Assembly (NCBI RefSeq): GCF_030864355.1
Contig: NC_083395.1
Span: forward strand, 1,736,001 to 1,800,000
Direction: 5' to 3'
DNA length: 64,000 nt
Source: Cutaneotrichosporon cavernicola
Lineage: Eukaryota > Basidiomycota > Tremellomycetes > Trichosporonales > Trichosporonaceae
Under the pieces are notes generated by a model. The model was not told the origin of the DNA and made no database searches. It saw only the letters and a program-made list of their open reading frames with translations. The position numbers were made by a program, and so were the translations under genes. Below are positions 44,927 through 56,033 of this stretch, in pieces (within the stretch, counting starts at the first letter, position 1; the number at the start of each line of letters is the position of its first letter).

Positions 44927-47277
44927 GTTCAAAGGATCTTAACGTAAAAAGGCAAGATGAATGGATAGAGGACGTGTTCGATTGGATGTATGCAGCTTTG
45001 ACGCCAGGCCTAAAGCTGAGTGGATGGACAAGTTGGTAGTCGCTGACAAGAGTGTGGGGGTTATAACGAGTGACTTGCAGATCTAGCGAGAAAGTGTCTC
45101 ACTTGAACGCTTGGTGACGGACGGATGTTGAAGGATGAAGAGAGAAAGAGAAAGAGTAGAGAGTTGTAGTAGTATGCTGCTAGGTGGATTCAAGTCGTGA
45201 GGGTGCGAGTGAGGATGTGTGCAAAGGGGGTGGAAGGTACTGCGGGGTGTAGAGACAGGGTGAATCAGGAGAGTGCGCGACGCCAACGTGACTTTACAAG
45301 GTTGTCAAGGGGTAACATACCTAAATAGGTCAATGGATTTGAACCGTTGCCGTTTACGTGTTTCCACCGCAGCTCCTTACCCCTGGCCCACCCTGCTCCC
45401 CAGCCCCCCCCGCGCCCCCGCTGCCGTTGCCGACTTTGCCGCCCATCAATACTATCCCATTTACATCTCCTAGGGATCATCCGACTGACCCGGTTAATAC
45501 CCTGTACAACCCTGTAACAGTCAGTCTGTCACGCCAGTAGTACTTTCATTGTCGTATTGGGGTCTGGCTACCAAGGGGAATGTAGGGTAAGGGGAAAAGA
45601 GGGGACAATGTAGAATCTCCAAGCATTCAAAGGGCAGAAAGGTACAAAAACGCGCGTGTTTTGGAGTAAAGTCTGACGACCCACGCGACCTCGGCCAATC
45701 CTCCAACCATCGAAAAAGGCTAGAGGGGACAGTGCGTCAGATTCTTAGGGTTTCCAGGGAAATCAAGCTAATGGACCAAGATCACGAACACCATCCGCGT
45801 CTAACCTCAGGGTATTCATCAGGGGTTGTTGGACGGGGACGCGTTTGTGGTTTGATGTCCTGAGGCCTGGCGGATGGACTGAGTTGGTTGGCTGCATGGC
45901 TGAGGTGAGACTGATGAGCTGCATGAGCTGGTGATGCAATGCAAACGCATACGTACGTGTATACTTTACCCAGCCGGGATGAGCGGGATGCTATAATAAA
46001 CCTCCCTTGGCTGCTGGTCACTAGTTGCACTACATTGCTTCTTGCAAGACGCTTACAGCTTCTTGTGAATTGTTAACGATCACCCCCATCCCTTTTGTAC
46101 AGTCTGTGCGTATTGACTGTTGTACGGAGCAGACAATCACACAAAGCATGTCCCATCCCCGATGCTCAAAGCTACTCAATCTAGTTGAACAACAACATCA
46201 TGACCATGATTCCAATCTACCTGATGCATGATGAAACACTTTATCATAACATACAAGGGCCAACCTCCATCCTCTCATCTTGTCCTGTTTCAGTCCCGTC
46301 TTGGGGTACCGGGGTTTGGTCTTCACAACGGACCCACAAAACCAACCGACACCAAACATCACTCCACCCACTACCAGCGTACACGCGTCGATCACTCATC
46401 TGCAATGAATCGAGCATCGTTCCCACCTGTAGTCCCCATCCTCCGGCCTCCCCCGAGCCGCAATGAACTAGCAATGCATTGCGGCCGAGGTATTCGGTGC
46501 CGCGATGTTAACCGGAACTCCTCGACACCGCCAACAAGACCGTCCGCCGGGGCTGTGTCGCGGCAGGAACCAAGTCCACCAACCATCCATCGTCCATCCG
46601 ATGGTATAGTGCCTCGACCCGATCAAGGCGGTACCAAACGAGTCCAAACGCAAGTCCAAACGCCAGTGAAACCCACGTGCCTCCTCTCCTCCCTCCTCCT
46701 TGCGTAAACCCAGGTGAGCAAAGATCGCATTCCGTCAACGCCGCTCTCCATCCTGTTCTGACGGACTCGGCGTTACGTGTCAGTTCCTCCACTCCCACTA
46801 AACAAATGTCAGAGGCACTGACGCGTCAACATTGGAGGTGGTGAAAAGCAAAGCTGGAGACTCTGGTCCCCCCGGAAATGGGGTCAACCTTTACTCGAGA
46901 GCCTGACGCCACCGAGACACGGTGTGACTCCGTTCCTTGTTGTCGCGTCCAACCTGATGAGTGGGATTGTTGCCCGTCGGTTGGAGCTGTGTGAAGTGTG
47001 AGCGCGTCTCTTGTCAATGTATCATAGGTTTAAGATGAACACGTCGCCGGCCTTCCGTCACGATCCACAATCTTGCCAGCCTGCCTCGCGTACAACGTGT
47101 CTTGCTCGTTGTTCACCAGAGTAGAGTTCACAAAGTTCCGAGTCGAGCAGCAAGTGTATTACAAGTCCCTGCTCACGTGATCTCCGTTATCCGAGGTACA
47201 TCCGTCACTGATCGCTGACCTCCACCTCCGCAAAAGTCCGTCAGGCCTTTCCGATTGCTGATCCGTACACCATCTCG
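44927..47277. other. 2.35-kb region without a supported gene
   Basis: Promoter of the secreted-protein gene on the left (purine-rich tract near 45135-45165) and of MRF1 on the right. The open frames in between are short and mutually overlapping. No tRNA, repeat or mobile element recognised. Confidence 0.5.
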
Positions 47278-48613
47278 ATGCTCTTCCACAGCAGCCACGC
47301 CCTCCGCTGCTTATCCCGATCACAAACGCGGCTCGGATTGAGTACGGGCTCTCGGCGATGCCTCGCAACGCCCGCGACAAAATTCTTTACCGAGACTGAG
47401 AAGGAAAATGCCAAAATCTTGGAAGCAGCCTCGACCAAGGTTGACCTCTTCAACGCCGCACAACAAGTGAGGAATCTTGAGAGTAGACTGACCAAAGCCA
47501 AAAGATGACTTGACAGTCGACGAGAGCATCCAGCGCGCAAAGGTGCAGAAGGACATTGGTCCGCTGGCCGATGTGTATACCACCTACTCAAAGACGCGCA
47601 AGGTGGGTGTTATGAGTGCGGCGCTGACCTTTGGCATTGCAAGATATCCAGCCCCACCTCTCTGATCCGGACCAGACTCTGAGAGAAATGTTCGAGATGG
47701 AAGTCGACGAACTCAACGAACAACTCGACAGCGCAATTGGACAGCTACCCAACCTCCTCCTTCCACCCTCCGAGACGGGCCCTTTGCCGGTCATGATGTC
47801 CATTAATGCTGGGGTGGGCGGATCCGAGGCTGGTCTTTTCGCCGAAGAGATGGCGCGGATGTACACCCGTTTCGCTGAGAAGCACGGATGGAAGATTGAG
47901 GTCCTGAGCAAGACCGAGGGTCCGAATGGACGCGGCGTCCGCGAGATGACCATGAAAATGGAGCCGGCACCATACTCTGAAGGCGAGGTATACGGTCTCC
48001 TGCGATGGGAGAGGGGCGTTCATCGCGTTCAGCGTGTCCCACAGACCGAAACGCAGGGACGCGTTCACACCAGTACCATCACCATTGTGGTCATGCCCAT
48101 CTACCCCGACGCGCCAGAGGCGCCCCTCGTTGACCCCAAGGACGTCAAGTCTGAAGTGATGCGTTCTCGCGGCGCCGGCGGTCAGCACGTCAACAAGACT
48201 GAGTCGGCTGTCCGCCTCACCCATCTCCCAACGGGCATTTCCGTGTCGATGCAGGACTCGCGCAGCCAGCACCAGAACCGCGCTTGGGCGTGGGATGTCT
48301 TGCGGGCACGCCTGAGCGAACGCAAACACCAGGAAGAAATTGAGGCTAAGCGCGCCAACCGACGTAGTCAGGTTAAGGGCGCTGACCGCGGCGACAAGAT
48401 CCGCACGTACAACTTTCCCCAGGTGAATACAGCTAAGATGGCGCTGATGGACAGGACCGGCTGAGCGACCACCGTATCGCGCTCAACATTACGGGTCTGC
48501 GCGATATCATGGACAGCGACGGACTCGAGAATGTCATCGCAGCACTGCGGACAGACTTTAATGCCCGCAGGCTGGAGGCCATTCTCGCTGGCGACGAGGA
48601 CTTTGACGAGTAG
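47278..48613 (+). CDS. MRF1: Mitochondrial peptide chain release factor 1
   Basis: Four exons. Inferred introns follow AAQQ (31 nt), follow KTRKV (about 37 nt) and follow YNFPQ (32 nt). The N-terminus [20 protein letters not shown] is a mitochondrial presequence. The PCRF domain ([18 protein letters not shown] to [13 protein letters not shown]) precedes the RF-1 domain with the catalytic GGQ in [20 protein letters not shown] and the IRTYNFPQ strand. The protein recognises stop codons on the mitoribosome and releases the chain. Its 3' end lies only 36 bp from the convergent DET1-like stop codon. It joins TIM44 and IFM1 as the third mitochondrial biogenesis gene here, with no sign that they are linked functionally. 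Confidence 0.93.
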
Positions 48614-48649
48614 ACGTCTGCATTCACATTACTCTAAATTGATTGTGGT

Positions 48650-49728
48650 CTACTCGGCCGCGTGGGCGCCACTGAAAAACGCCCGGATCTCCTGCTGCTT
48701 CTCGTCAAAGCCGGCTGACCCGATTCCGCCGCGTTGCCGGTTCACGCCCTCAAGGTGGGTAGTGACGTCTGACGCGAGGATCTCGACCGTGAGTGGCGGC
48801 AGACTAGGGAGGTTGTCGTAGTCAAGCGGCAGGCCCGTCGACTCGCCAGCGTAACCAACGTGCAGTCGCGTCCAGCCCGTCTGGTCGTCAATCTTGTTCT
48901 GTCAGCGGCTTACATTAGTCATTCCTGTCTGTCAGCTCTGCAAGACATAAACTCACCCTTGTACGCCCAGTGCGTGTCAATGCCCTCAGGCCTGCGGGTT
49001 AGGAAAGCACTAAGGAACTCGTAGTTAAAGATTCCGTGGGCAACAAATACGAGATGCTTCGACTCGGGCGTGGAACCATACGACTCGCGCAGTGCGTCCT
49101 CGACAAACTCCTTGATGCTGATGTGAGCGACATCGGGAATCCACGTACGCCTGATTAGCGCGATCGCGCACGTCGCCCAAAGTCTCGCCCTCAGGAAACT
49201 TGAACGTACGCCCAGGATGGCGGACATACTTGACATCGTCGCCGGCGAAATAATGCCCCTCGGCTAGACGTCAACACCACCCCTAATATAACCTCACCAA
49301 CACCGAAATGCTGTTCGCGCAGAAGCCCCGAAACAGTCGTGGGAGGATCCGACTTGTTCTGCAGCTGGATCTGCTGGGCCTATTATCAGCGCTGCTCAAT
49401 CCTAACACACAGTCCAGTGGGCGCGTTTCAATGGAGACGCAAACACCGCGTCGATCGCAACGTCGGCAAATGACGCGCCGACAGCCTTGGCTTGCTGTCA
49501 TTAGTAGAGAAGGATATGGGGCCTACGTTCATGCCTGCGGTCAGCCTGTCTTTATCTTTAGTTATTACGCACCGTGGTTGGACAGGGGCGCGTCGGCCCA
49601 TCCGGCCCACACCGAGCGCAGGTTATCTCCGGTTAGTTAGACCAGCGGGAACGTACCAGTCGACTCGCCGTGACGGACCTGTTGTCAGCTGGACTTGATC
49701 GGACTGCTCACAATTGTAATGGTGATCA
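48650..49728 (-). CDS. DET1: Histidine-phosphatase superfamily protein, DET1-like
   Basis: Six or more exons. The start MITITI|VRHGEST places the catalytic RHG across a 35-nt intron. DNLRSVWAGWADAPLSNHG follows, then an 8-nt exon (49527-49534) adding GMN, then QAKAVGASFADVAIDAVFAS. The second catalytic His is in HLVFVAHGIFNYEF. The C-terminal exon reads to AFFSGAHAAE-stop. The N-terminal signature DNLRSVWAGW with LSNHG matches the broad-range acid phosphatases related to yeast Det1 (YDR051C), a cytosolic enzyme linked to intracellular sterol ester traffic. Substrate here is inferred only. Upstream, the 675-bp gap to divergent ALG7 contains an inverted-repeat element. Confidence 0.8.
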
Positions 49729-49953
49729 TTTTGAGATGTGTAGAATGCCAAGAGTGTGAATCGCTGCGGACAGATGGTTAATATGTCTGACGAAAGGGCC
49801 GACGTTAGTCATGGATGCTACTAAGTGATGCCGGTGCCGGAGTTGACCGGCTAACCCGGTGACTGCCACCCCCAAACCTTTGATCAGCACTAGGATTGCC
49901 CTGGCGTTAATCTGGCGACTAGAATTGATTACTACTAATTGAATTGTATCTGG

Positions 49954-50197
49954 GTTGGGTTTAGCCCCCTATAATTGGGGGGCTAAGCTACCGTGGAAGT
50001 TTGAAAGGATGCATAGGCGCATAGGACGATATTAATCAAACGCCCTTACGTAGTATGAGTAGATGACGGGTATTTATTGGTGTGATTCTCAACAAGCACG
50101 TGCGATACAGGGGACGCGACGCGACTTTGTTGAGAATCACATACATCAATATGGTAGCCCAGGTCTAGCTCCACCAATCCCAGGGGCTAAACCCAAC
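49954..50197. mobile_element. Candidate MITE or nested inverted-repeat element (244 bp)
   Basis: Terminal arms GTTGGGTTTAGCCCC (49954-49968) and GGGGCTAAACCCAAC (50183-50197) are perfect 15-bp inverted repeats, with weaker complementarity inward (TATAATTGG against CCAATCCCA). Inside, a 9-bp palindrome (TTAGCCCCC 49961-49969 with GGGGGCTAA 49978-49986) and a second 15-bp inverted repeat (50081-50095 with 50127-50141) are nested. There is no coding sequence and no obvious target-site duplication. Confidence 0.5.
50081..50141. repeat. Internal 15-bp perfect inverted repeat
   Basis: TGTGATTCTCAACAA (50081-50095) and TTGTTGAGAATCACA (50127-50141), with a 31-nt GC-rich loop. Confidence 0.95.
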
Positions 50198-50403
50198 AGA
50201 CTTACCCTCCTGTGGAGACGAATACGTGTACATCGAAAAAGGCAGCACGAAGATACAAACGGCTATTAAAGGTGGGAGCGAGTGCGGGACCAAAACGGGA
50301 CCAAATAAGCTCCCCCTGTCCATGATACCTCCACCTCCACCACGACCCCGACCATCAGCCACTTGGGCACTTGTGCGTCGACATCTCCTACACTCTCTTC
50401 ACC

Positions 50404-52124
50404 ATGCCAGAGCCGGCTGCCCAGATGGGCAGGCCACTTCCGGTACTGTTCATCAGCACCCTCATCCCCATCGCCCTCACTCTCATTGTTCATCCCCTCA
50501 TTCCCGTATTCGGCCTCTCAGAGTACTTTCCCTTGCCTCCGCAGCCGACCTTCCCCGCCCTCCAGGCCAACGTCGGCTTCGCGCTCCTCGCACTCGTCGG
50601 GACACTCTTGATCGTTCCAAAAGTTGGTCCAGCATTCATCGAGAAGGGTATCAGGGGACGCGACCTGCTCAAGCCGGGTGGACGGACATCTGGGCCATGG
50701 ATGTGAGTTACTTGTCTAGGACGCACCTGACAACAGTCCAGAGTGCCTCGGGTTACCTTGCGCGTCCTTGTACCTCCTGCTGATGATGCTCTTTATCCCC
50801 TTTCCCTTCTCGCACATCTTCCAGGTCGCTGGCAATAACGGTGTCGGTCGCGAAAAGTTCCCTATTCGCGAGGTTCGCCATAACAGTTGCACCAGCGCTG
50901 ACATCAGCTCACATTTTACCTGACGTCGCTGCTGTCGCTCTTCACCGCGACTATGCTTGGGTTCATCGACGACCTGTTCGACATCCGCTGGCGACACAAG
51001 CTTCCAATCCCTCTGATTGCTGCGGTTCCAACGCTCTTAGTCTACTACGCGACAGGAGGGTGGACGTGGGTCGTCCTGCCCGAGAGCGTCGGCAAGCTGC
51101 TGTGCTCACTCGGATTGCCTGGATGGACCGGAGCTCCAGTGGTCAACCTGCGTATGTCTTCTCTATTGGCCACTCTGACCCCCAGATGTCTTCTACTATG
51201 TCTACCTCGTCCTTCTCCCGACCTTCACAACAAACTCTATCAACATCCTCGCTGGAATCAATGGCGTGGAAGTCATCCAGCCGCTGATCATCGCAATGTC
51301 TGTCACTCTTAACGACCTGTTCTTCCTGCCCATCTGGCCAGAATGGCTCCTCGCGTTACTAGGCGTCGAGAACCCAGCCTCTGGACGTATGCTACCATGG
51401 GCTGTCGGGCAGGTCGTCACACGTCATCTGATGAGCCTCTACTTCATGATCCCGCTCATCGGCGTCTGTGCAGGGTTCTTGTGGCACAACTGGTGAGCGT
51501 TGCAGAGGCTGTTACTCTGGAGCTGACGTCCAGGTATCCCGCTCGGGCATTCCCAGGCGACACGTTGTGCTACTTCACAGGGATGGCCTTCTCGGCAGTG
51601 GCCATCCAAGGCCACTTCTCCAAGACCATGCTGCTGTTCTTCCTGCCCCAGATCTTCAACTTCCTCCTGTCGTCCCCTCAACTCTTCCGCCTCGTTCCAT
51701 GTCCACGCCATCGGCTGCCACAGTGAGTTGCGGCTAGCAATTCCCGTCCTAACCATTCAGTTTCAATGAGGCCACAGGCCTGCTAGAGCCTTCAAAGGCA
51801 GTATTCGAACGCGCCCCACCCTTGTTGGGCCGGATCATCCTTGAGGCCTTCCAGATCTTGGGTCTCACAAGGCTTGAGCGTGCTCCGCCGCCTGCCGACT
51901 CCAAGAGCGGAGAGAAGACGCCGTCCGATTCATGGCCGCAAGATGGTGACCTTATATCAGCCACGAATCTCACTCTCCTCAACGTCCTGCTGGTTAGGCT
52001 CGGTCCGATGCGCGAGCCAACACTCTGCCTTCTTGTCGGAGCAGGGCAAGTTGCTGGCAGCGCGGTCGCTTTCGCGATCCGATATGGCGTTGGTTCATTA
52101 GTGTACGGCGGAGACAGGCGATAG
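50404..52124 (+). CDS. ALG7: UDP-GlcNAc--dolichyl-phosphate GlcNAc-phosphotransferase (Alg7)
   Basis: Six exons or so, with 30-40-nt introns between GPW|IPECLG, FPIRE|LTFYLTS, PVVNL|FYYVY, WHNW|YPARAF and RLP|HFNEATG. It is polytopic, starting [20 protein letters not shown]. The DDxxD-type motif [17 protein letters not shown], the [13 protein letters not shown] loop and the [17 protein letters not shown] cytosolic motif (HxxH-like Mg/UDP site of this family) are all present. The enzyme makes GlcNAc-PP-dolichol on the ER face, the first committed step of N-glycosylation and the target of tunicamycin in known homologues. Its 3' end lies 61 bp from the convergent TTC1-like gene. The first in-frame ATG with a good context (CACCATGCC) is used. 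An ATG 33 bases upstream is also in frame. Confidence 0.93.
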
Positions 52125-52185
52125 ACCATCATGAATATATCACATTGTATCATAGTTACACACAAAAGTCGAGGTGTCTATTGCT

Positions 52186-53209
52186 CTAACCTTGCTCGAA
52201 ACGAAGATTATAGCCACCACCCGGCTGCTCGTCGAACTTGAACATGTCGGTGTTGAGGCCAAACTTGCCCAGCAGGCTGTTGCCGAGGTCCTTGAGTTTA
52301 CCCAGCATCTCGTCCTTCTCCTTTTCTTGCTGAGCGGCAATGCGGCCAGGGAGGGTCGCAAGCGCTCTCTTCGCCTCGCGGAGTTGGGGCGACGTCGGCG
52401 GCAGCTTGGTCACCAAGGTGTTGTAATCTGCACGGTCAGACAGACAGCAGACAGTACCAAGTGTACTCACCCTCCAGTGCACTCGACAACGACGACCATG
52501 ACCCAATCTTGTCGTTGGCAACTGCCCGCCGGTGAACCGCCTTGAGATATCCTGGGTCCATCTTGATAGCTTTGGTTAGGTCACATGCTGCTCATCGACT
52601 TACCACTGGTGCAAGCGTCTACGGCCTGTTTCCACTCTTCCTGTGCGACATACACGGCCCCGAGGTTCCCATAAACGGCCTTGGTACACTCGCGTATCTC
52701 CCGCTCAACATCTTCGCGCACAGTATCCTTCTCGCGCGCGTTCTCGGCATTGATAGCGTCTGCCTCCTCCTCCGTCACCTCCTGGATCCCGCTGAGTTCG
52801 GGGGCAACTTGGGCAGGTCGTGGTGGCATATCTGGGAGATGGTCAAGAGCAGCAGAATACGAATCGCGCGCCATGCTCAGCTGCCGGGGTTTGGCCAGGA
52901 AATGCTTGTTGCCTTGCTCCTTGAGCGTCACTGCCCGCGCCAGCAGCTTCTACAAAGTCAGCGATCATCTAGGTCATCTAGGAAGTGGCATACCTTGAGC
53001 TCGTCGGTTGAGAACTGCGTCATTCCCTCAATTTCCTCGAGACCTAGATCGCCCTCACTCGCATCTTCAAAGTGGTCGTCAGCGCTGTCTGCAGAGCTCG
53101 CAGGCTTGGGTGGCGCGTTGCCGAAACGCTCCTTGACCCATGGTGGAGGCTCGAAGAGGCGCGCGTCGAAGGGTGCTGGTTCTCCGTGAGGTGATGGCAA
53201 GTCGGACAT
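52186..53209 (-). CDS. Tetratricopeptide repeat protein 1 homologue
   Basis: Several exons. It begins MSDLPSPHGEPAPFDARLFE with an acidic linker (ADDHFEDASEGDLGLEE). A TPR block follows (LKEQGNKHFLAKPRQLSMAR, then YGNLGAVYVAQEEWKQAVDA and, after a short intron, MDPGYLKAVHRRAVANDKIG). The end is a family-typical charged helix and GLNTDMFKFDEQPGGGYNLR. TTC1-type proteins are cytosolic adaptors that bind Hsp70/Hsp90 or small GTPases. The last motif (FGLNTDMF plus a Gly-rich close) is the most diagnostic part. Intact, with stop at 52186-52188. It is divergent from the GT90 gene. Confidence 0.8.
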
Positions 53210-53642
53210 ACGATGCGTGGTTGCAAGAAGACAGGAAATATGTGGCAAAACTAAGATGGCATTGTATGCAGCTCGCCGGTTGAAGCGTGCAACTTGCGCG
53301 TCATTTCCTTTGTGACACGTTCGTTCGCGTGGATCTCACGTGATGATACATTCAAGCTTAAGGGTTTGTTCCTGTAGCTTTACCCTGCACTTTGATCACC
53401 ATCACAACCCTGAACCCTCTCCCCTTCTACCTTTCTCCACCCTGACTATTGAATGGTGTATTTCTGTATTTCTGCCCATTCCCATCGCCGGTAACCCCGC
53501 CCTGCACCTCCTCCCCGTCGTCGCCTTAGTCCACGTTCCCCAGGCCTTCGCAGCCTTCAAAGACATTTCTTGTCACCAACTCTCAATCTTGTCATTCTAT
53601 CCACTTCACGACTGGGCCCCTCGATCTACCACGTCTTCCAAG
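53210..53642. promoter_or_regulatory. Divergent promoter of TTC1-like and GT90 genes with CACGTG
   Basis: 433 bp. A palindromic CACGTG lies at 53337-53342. From 53370 to 53640 the plus strand is CT-rich, as in a transcribed leader. Confidence 0.4.
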
Positions 53643-55748
53643 ATGGTGCGCACCATCGTGAGGGAACTCTCCCCAAGAGGTCGAGTTGCCGCTGTCGCAG
53701 CAGCCTTCATGACCTTCCTCTTCCTCCTCAACTTTATCTTCCCATCCTCCAACATTGCCAGCCCGCACCGATGGACCACAGGCTCGTCCTCAGTCCTCCG
53801 CTCAAAATTCCTACGTGCCAAGGCGGGGGCGCCGCGGCCACCCATCCACCACCCCATTCCTAAGCTCATGGCCGACGCGCGGGAAGCTTTTGACGCAAAG
53901 GTCAAGCGCCAGTCCAAGACCCTCAGCGAGGCCGTCCGCGAGTACCGCCGCCGGTACAAGCGCGACCCACCCGCTGGCTTTGACAAGTGGTTCGAGTTTG
54001 CCAAGAAACACAAAGCTGTCATCATCGATGAGTACGACCAGCTTAACCGTGACCTTGAGCCGTTCTGGCAGCTCACGGGCAAGGACCTTCGTCAGCGCTG
54101 CGTCGACGTCGGTTACCTTCCGTCTGTTGACCTGGTCCGCGTTGAGGACGGCCAGACTCGCACCATTGACGTCAACAAGGGCTTTGATGACTCTGAGGTT
54201 GGCGCGCGTGCCAAGGGCTTCCGTGTCATGCTTGAGAAGTTCCAGGAGCACCTTCCCAACATGGACTTTCCCATCAACGAGAAGGCCGAGGGCCGTATCC
54301 TTGTCCCTTGGGAGGAGAGGCTCTACTCGAATCTTACCAAGGACGCCAGCAGTGAGCGTGTGTTTGCGAACCTGCTAACTCTTTCCAGAGGGCATCGAGC
54401 ACGTTCTCGGCGGCGAGTTTATTCCGGACTGGAAGGGGGACGGCAACGTCTGGGAGTCGTACCGCCGCACCTGCGAGCCTTCATCGCAGGCACGTCGCCT
54501 CTTTGGCTCCCTCCGCGCGCAACTGAAGGAGGGACAGGTTCCCATCTCGCGCCTAGCCAACGCCGGCATCACCACGGACACTGTGGACGAGGACTTTGAG
54601 TTCCCCCCAGATGTCGACGACAAGTATGACTTCTGCGACCACCCCTGGGCTCACTACAACCAGGGCCACTTCTTCTCCGACTGGCGCACTATCCACGCTC
54701 TTTACCCCATGTTCTCGCCGGCCAAAGGTGTCGGCTACTCTGACATTCTTATCCCGAGCCACTACTACTTCTCCTCGACGAAGCGCTACACGTACGGCTG
54801 GGACCCTGTCAACACGATCATCAAGGACGTGGATGACATGGAGACACCCTGGGAGGAGAAGGTGGACGACATCTTTTGGCGCGGCGCCACTACGGGTGGT
54901 GGCTCCAACCCTGCTGGCTTCCTCGCACAGTACCAGCGCCACCGGTAAGTCATGGTATTGGTTCTGGCTAATCCGCAGGTTTATCAAGATGACCTCGGAC
55001 CACTCGCGCGCGAACCGCACCGTCGTATTCGCCCACCCTCCTGGGACCGACAACTTTATCTCTGCGCAGGTTGCTGTTGGTGACCTGAACGACGAGATGA
55101 TGGACGTCGCGTTCACCAAGGCTGTGGGCTGCACGCAGTACCCCAACGGCGGCTGTGACGCGATGCGCAAGGACCACCGCTTTGCTGACGCGGTGCCTCT
55201 GGGCGAGAACTGGCGCCATAAGTACTTAATCGACCTTGACGGTATGGGTTACTCTGCACGTCTCTTTGCACTGGTGAGTAACCGCCAGGACGCGACGCGG
55301 ACGCGACGCAGCGACGCTGACGATTTTCAGCTCAAGTCTGAGAGCGCGGTCCTAAAGTCAACCATTTACACCGAGTTCATGTCGGAGTGGATGCAGCCGT
55401 GGCTGCACTACATCCCCGTTTCGCAGATGTACAACGAGATCTACAACATCTACGCGTACTTCTCTGGGCCGTCGGCATCGATGCTCAACGCTGCCAACAC
55501 GACTCGTGACCAGTTCCAATCTTCGGGTCTGCGCACCCGCAAGCTGGACGGTGACGCTGAGCTGCACAAGATTGCCAAGGCGGGACGGGAATGGATGTTC
55601 TCTATTGGGCGTAAGCTAGACATGGAGATCTACGTCTACCGGTGAGTCAAAGATTGCCTGATTACAGCTGACAGCCAGTCTCTGTCTCGAATGGGGTCGT
55701 CTGAACGCGGACGACCGCGACGACGCGAGCTTCAAGGGTTTCCTCTAA
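53643..55748 (+). CDS. GT90 family glycosyltransferase (CAP10/CXT1-like)
   Basis: Five exons. A type II membrane protein with signal anchor VAAVAAAFMTFLFLLNFIFP near residue 16, a stem with basic residues, then the CAP10/GT90 fold. Recognisable parts include DDIFWRGATTGGGSNP, a basic RFIKMTSDHSRANRTVVF, the KYLIDLDGMGYSARLFALLK strand-loop (nucleotide-sugar site of this family) and the EFMSEWMQPWLHYIPVSQMY block. GT90 members in Cryptococcus include Cap10 and the xylosyltransferase Cxt1, which add beta-xylose to capsule or glycolipid mannose. The sugar here cannot be read from sequence. Two of the introns lie at 54952-54978 and 55273-55330. The second is GACGC-repetitive. Golgi lumen location is inferred from the anchor. 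Confidence 0.85.
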
Positions 55749-56033
55749 GCGTGGAGCGCAGACGGAGTGGAAAACCCGTCGACTAGCCGGTTGCACAAGC
55801 CATAGCTCTCACCACGCGTGAGGTTGTCGAGATAGTTTGACCCATCATAGAGAGTGCATCTGCATTGTTAAGACTTGTCTTGTTGAGAGCTAAGGGAAGT
55901 GGATGTGGAGTGCGGAGACCCCGCACCAACATTTTGGATTTGGGTCTCCGACTCGCGCCAACTCGATGTCTTTGCGCATCATTGCTCTTGCCACCAACCA
56001 TCCACTCGTGTCAACAGGATCAGACCACCTAAA

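Larger units (their letters stand above)
49729..50403. other. Divergent promoter region of DET1-like and ALG7 containing an inverted-repeat element
   Basis: AT-richer than its surroundings. Carries the candidate MITE at 49954-50197. From about 50300 the sequence becomes CA/CT-rich leader of ALG7. Confidence 0.55.
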
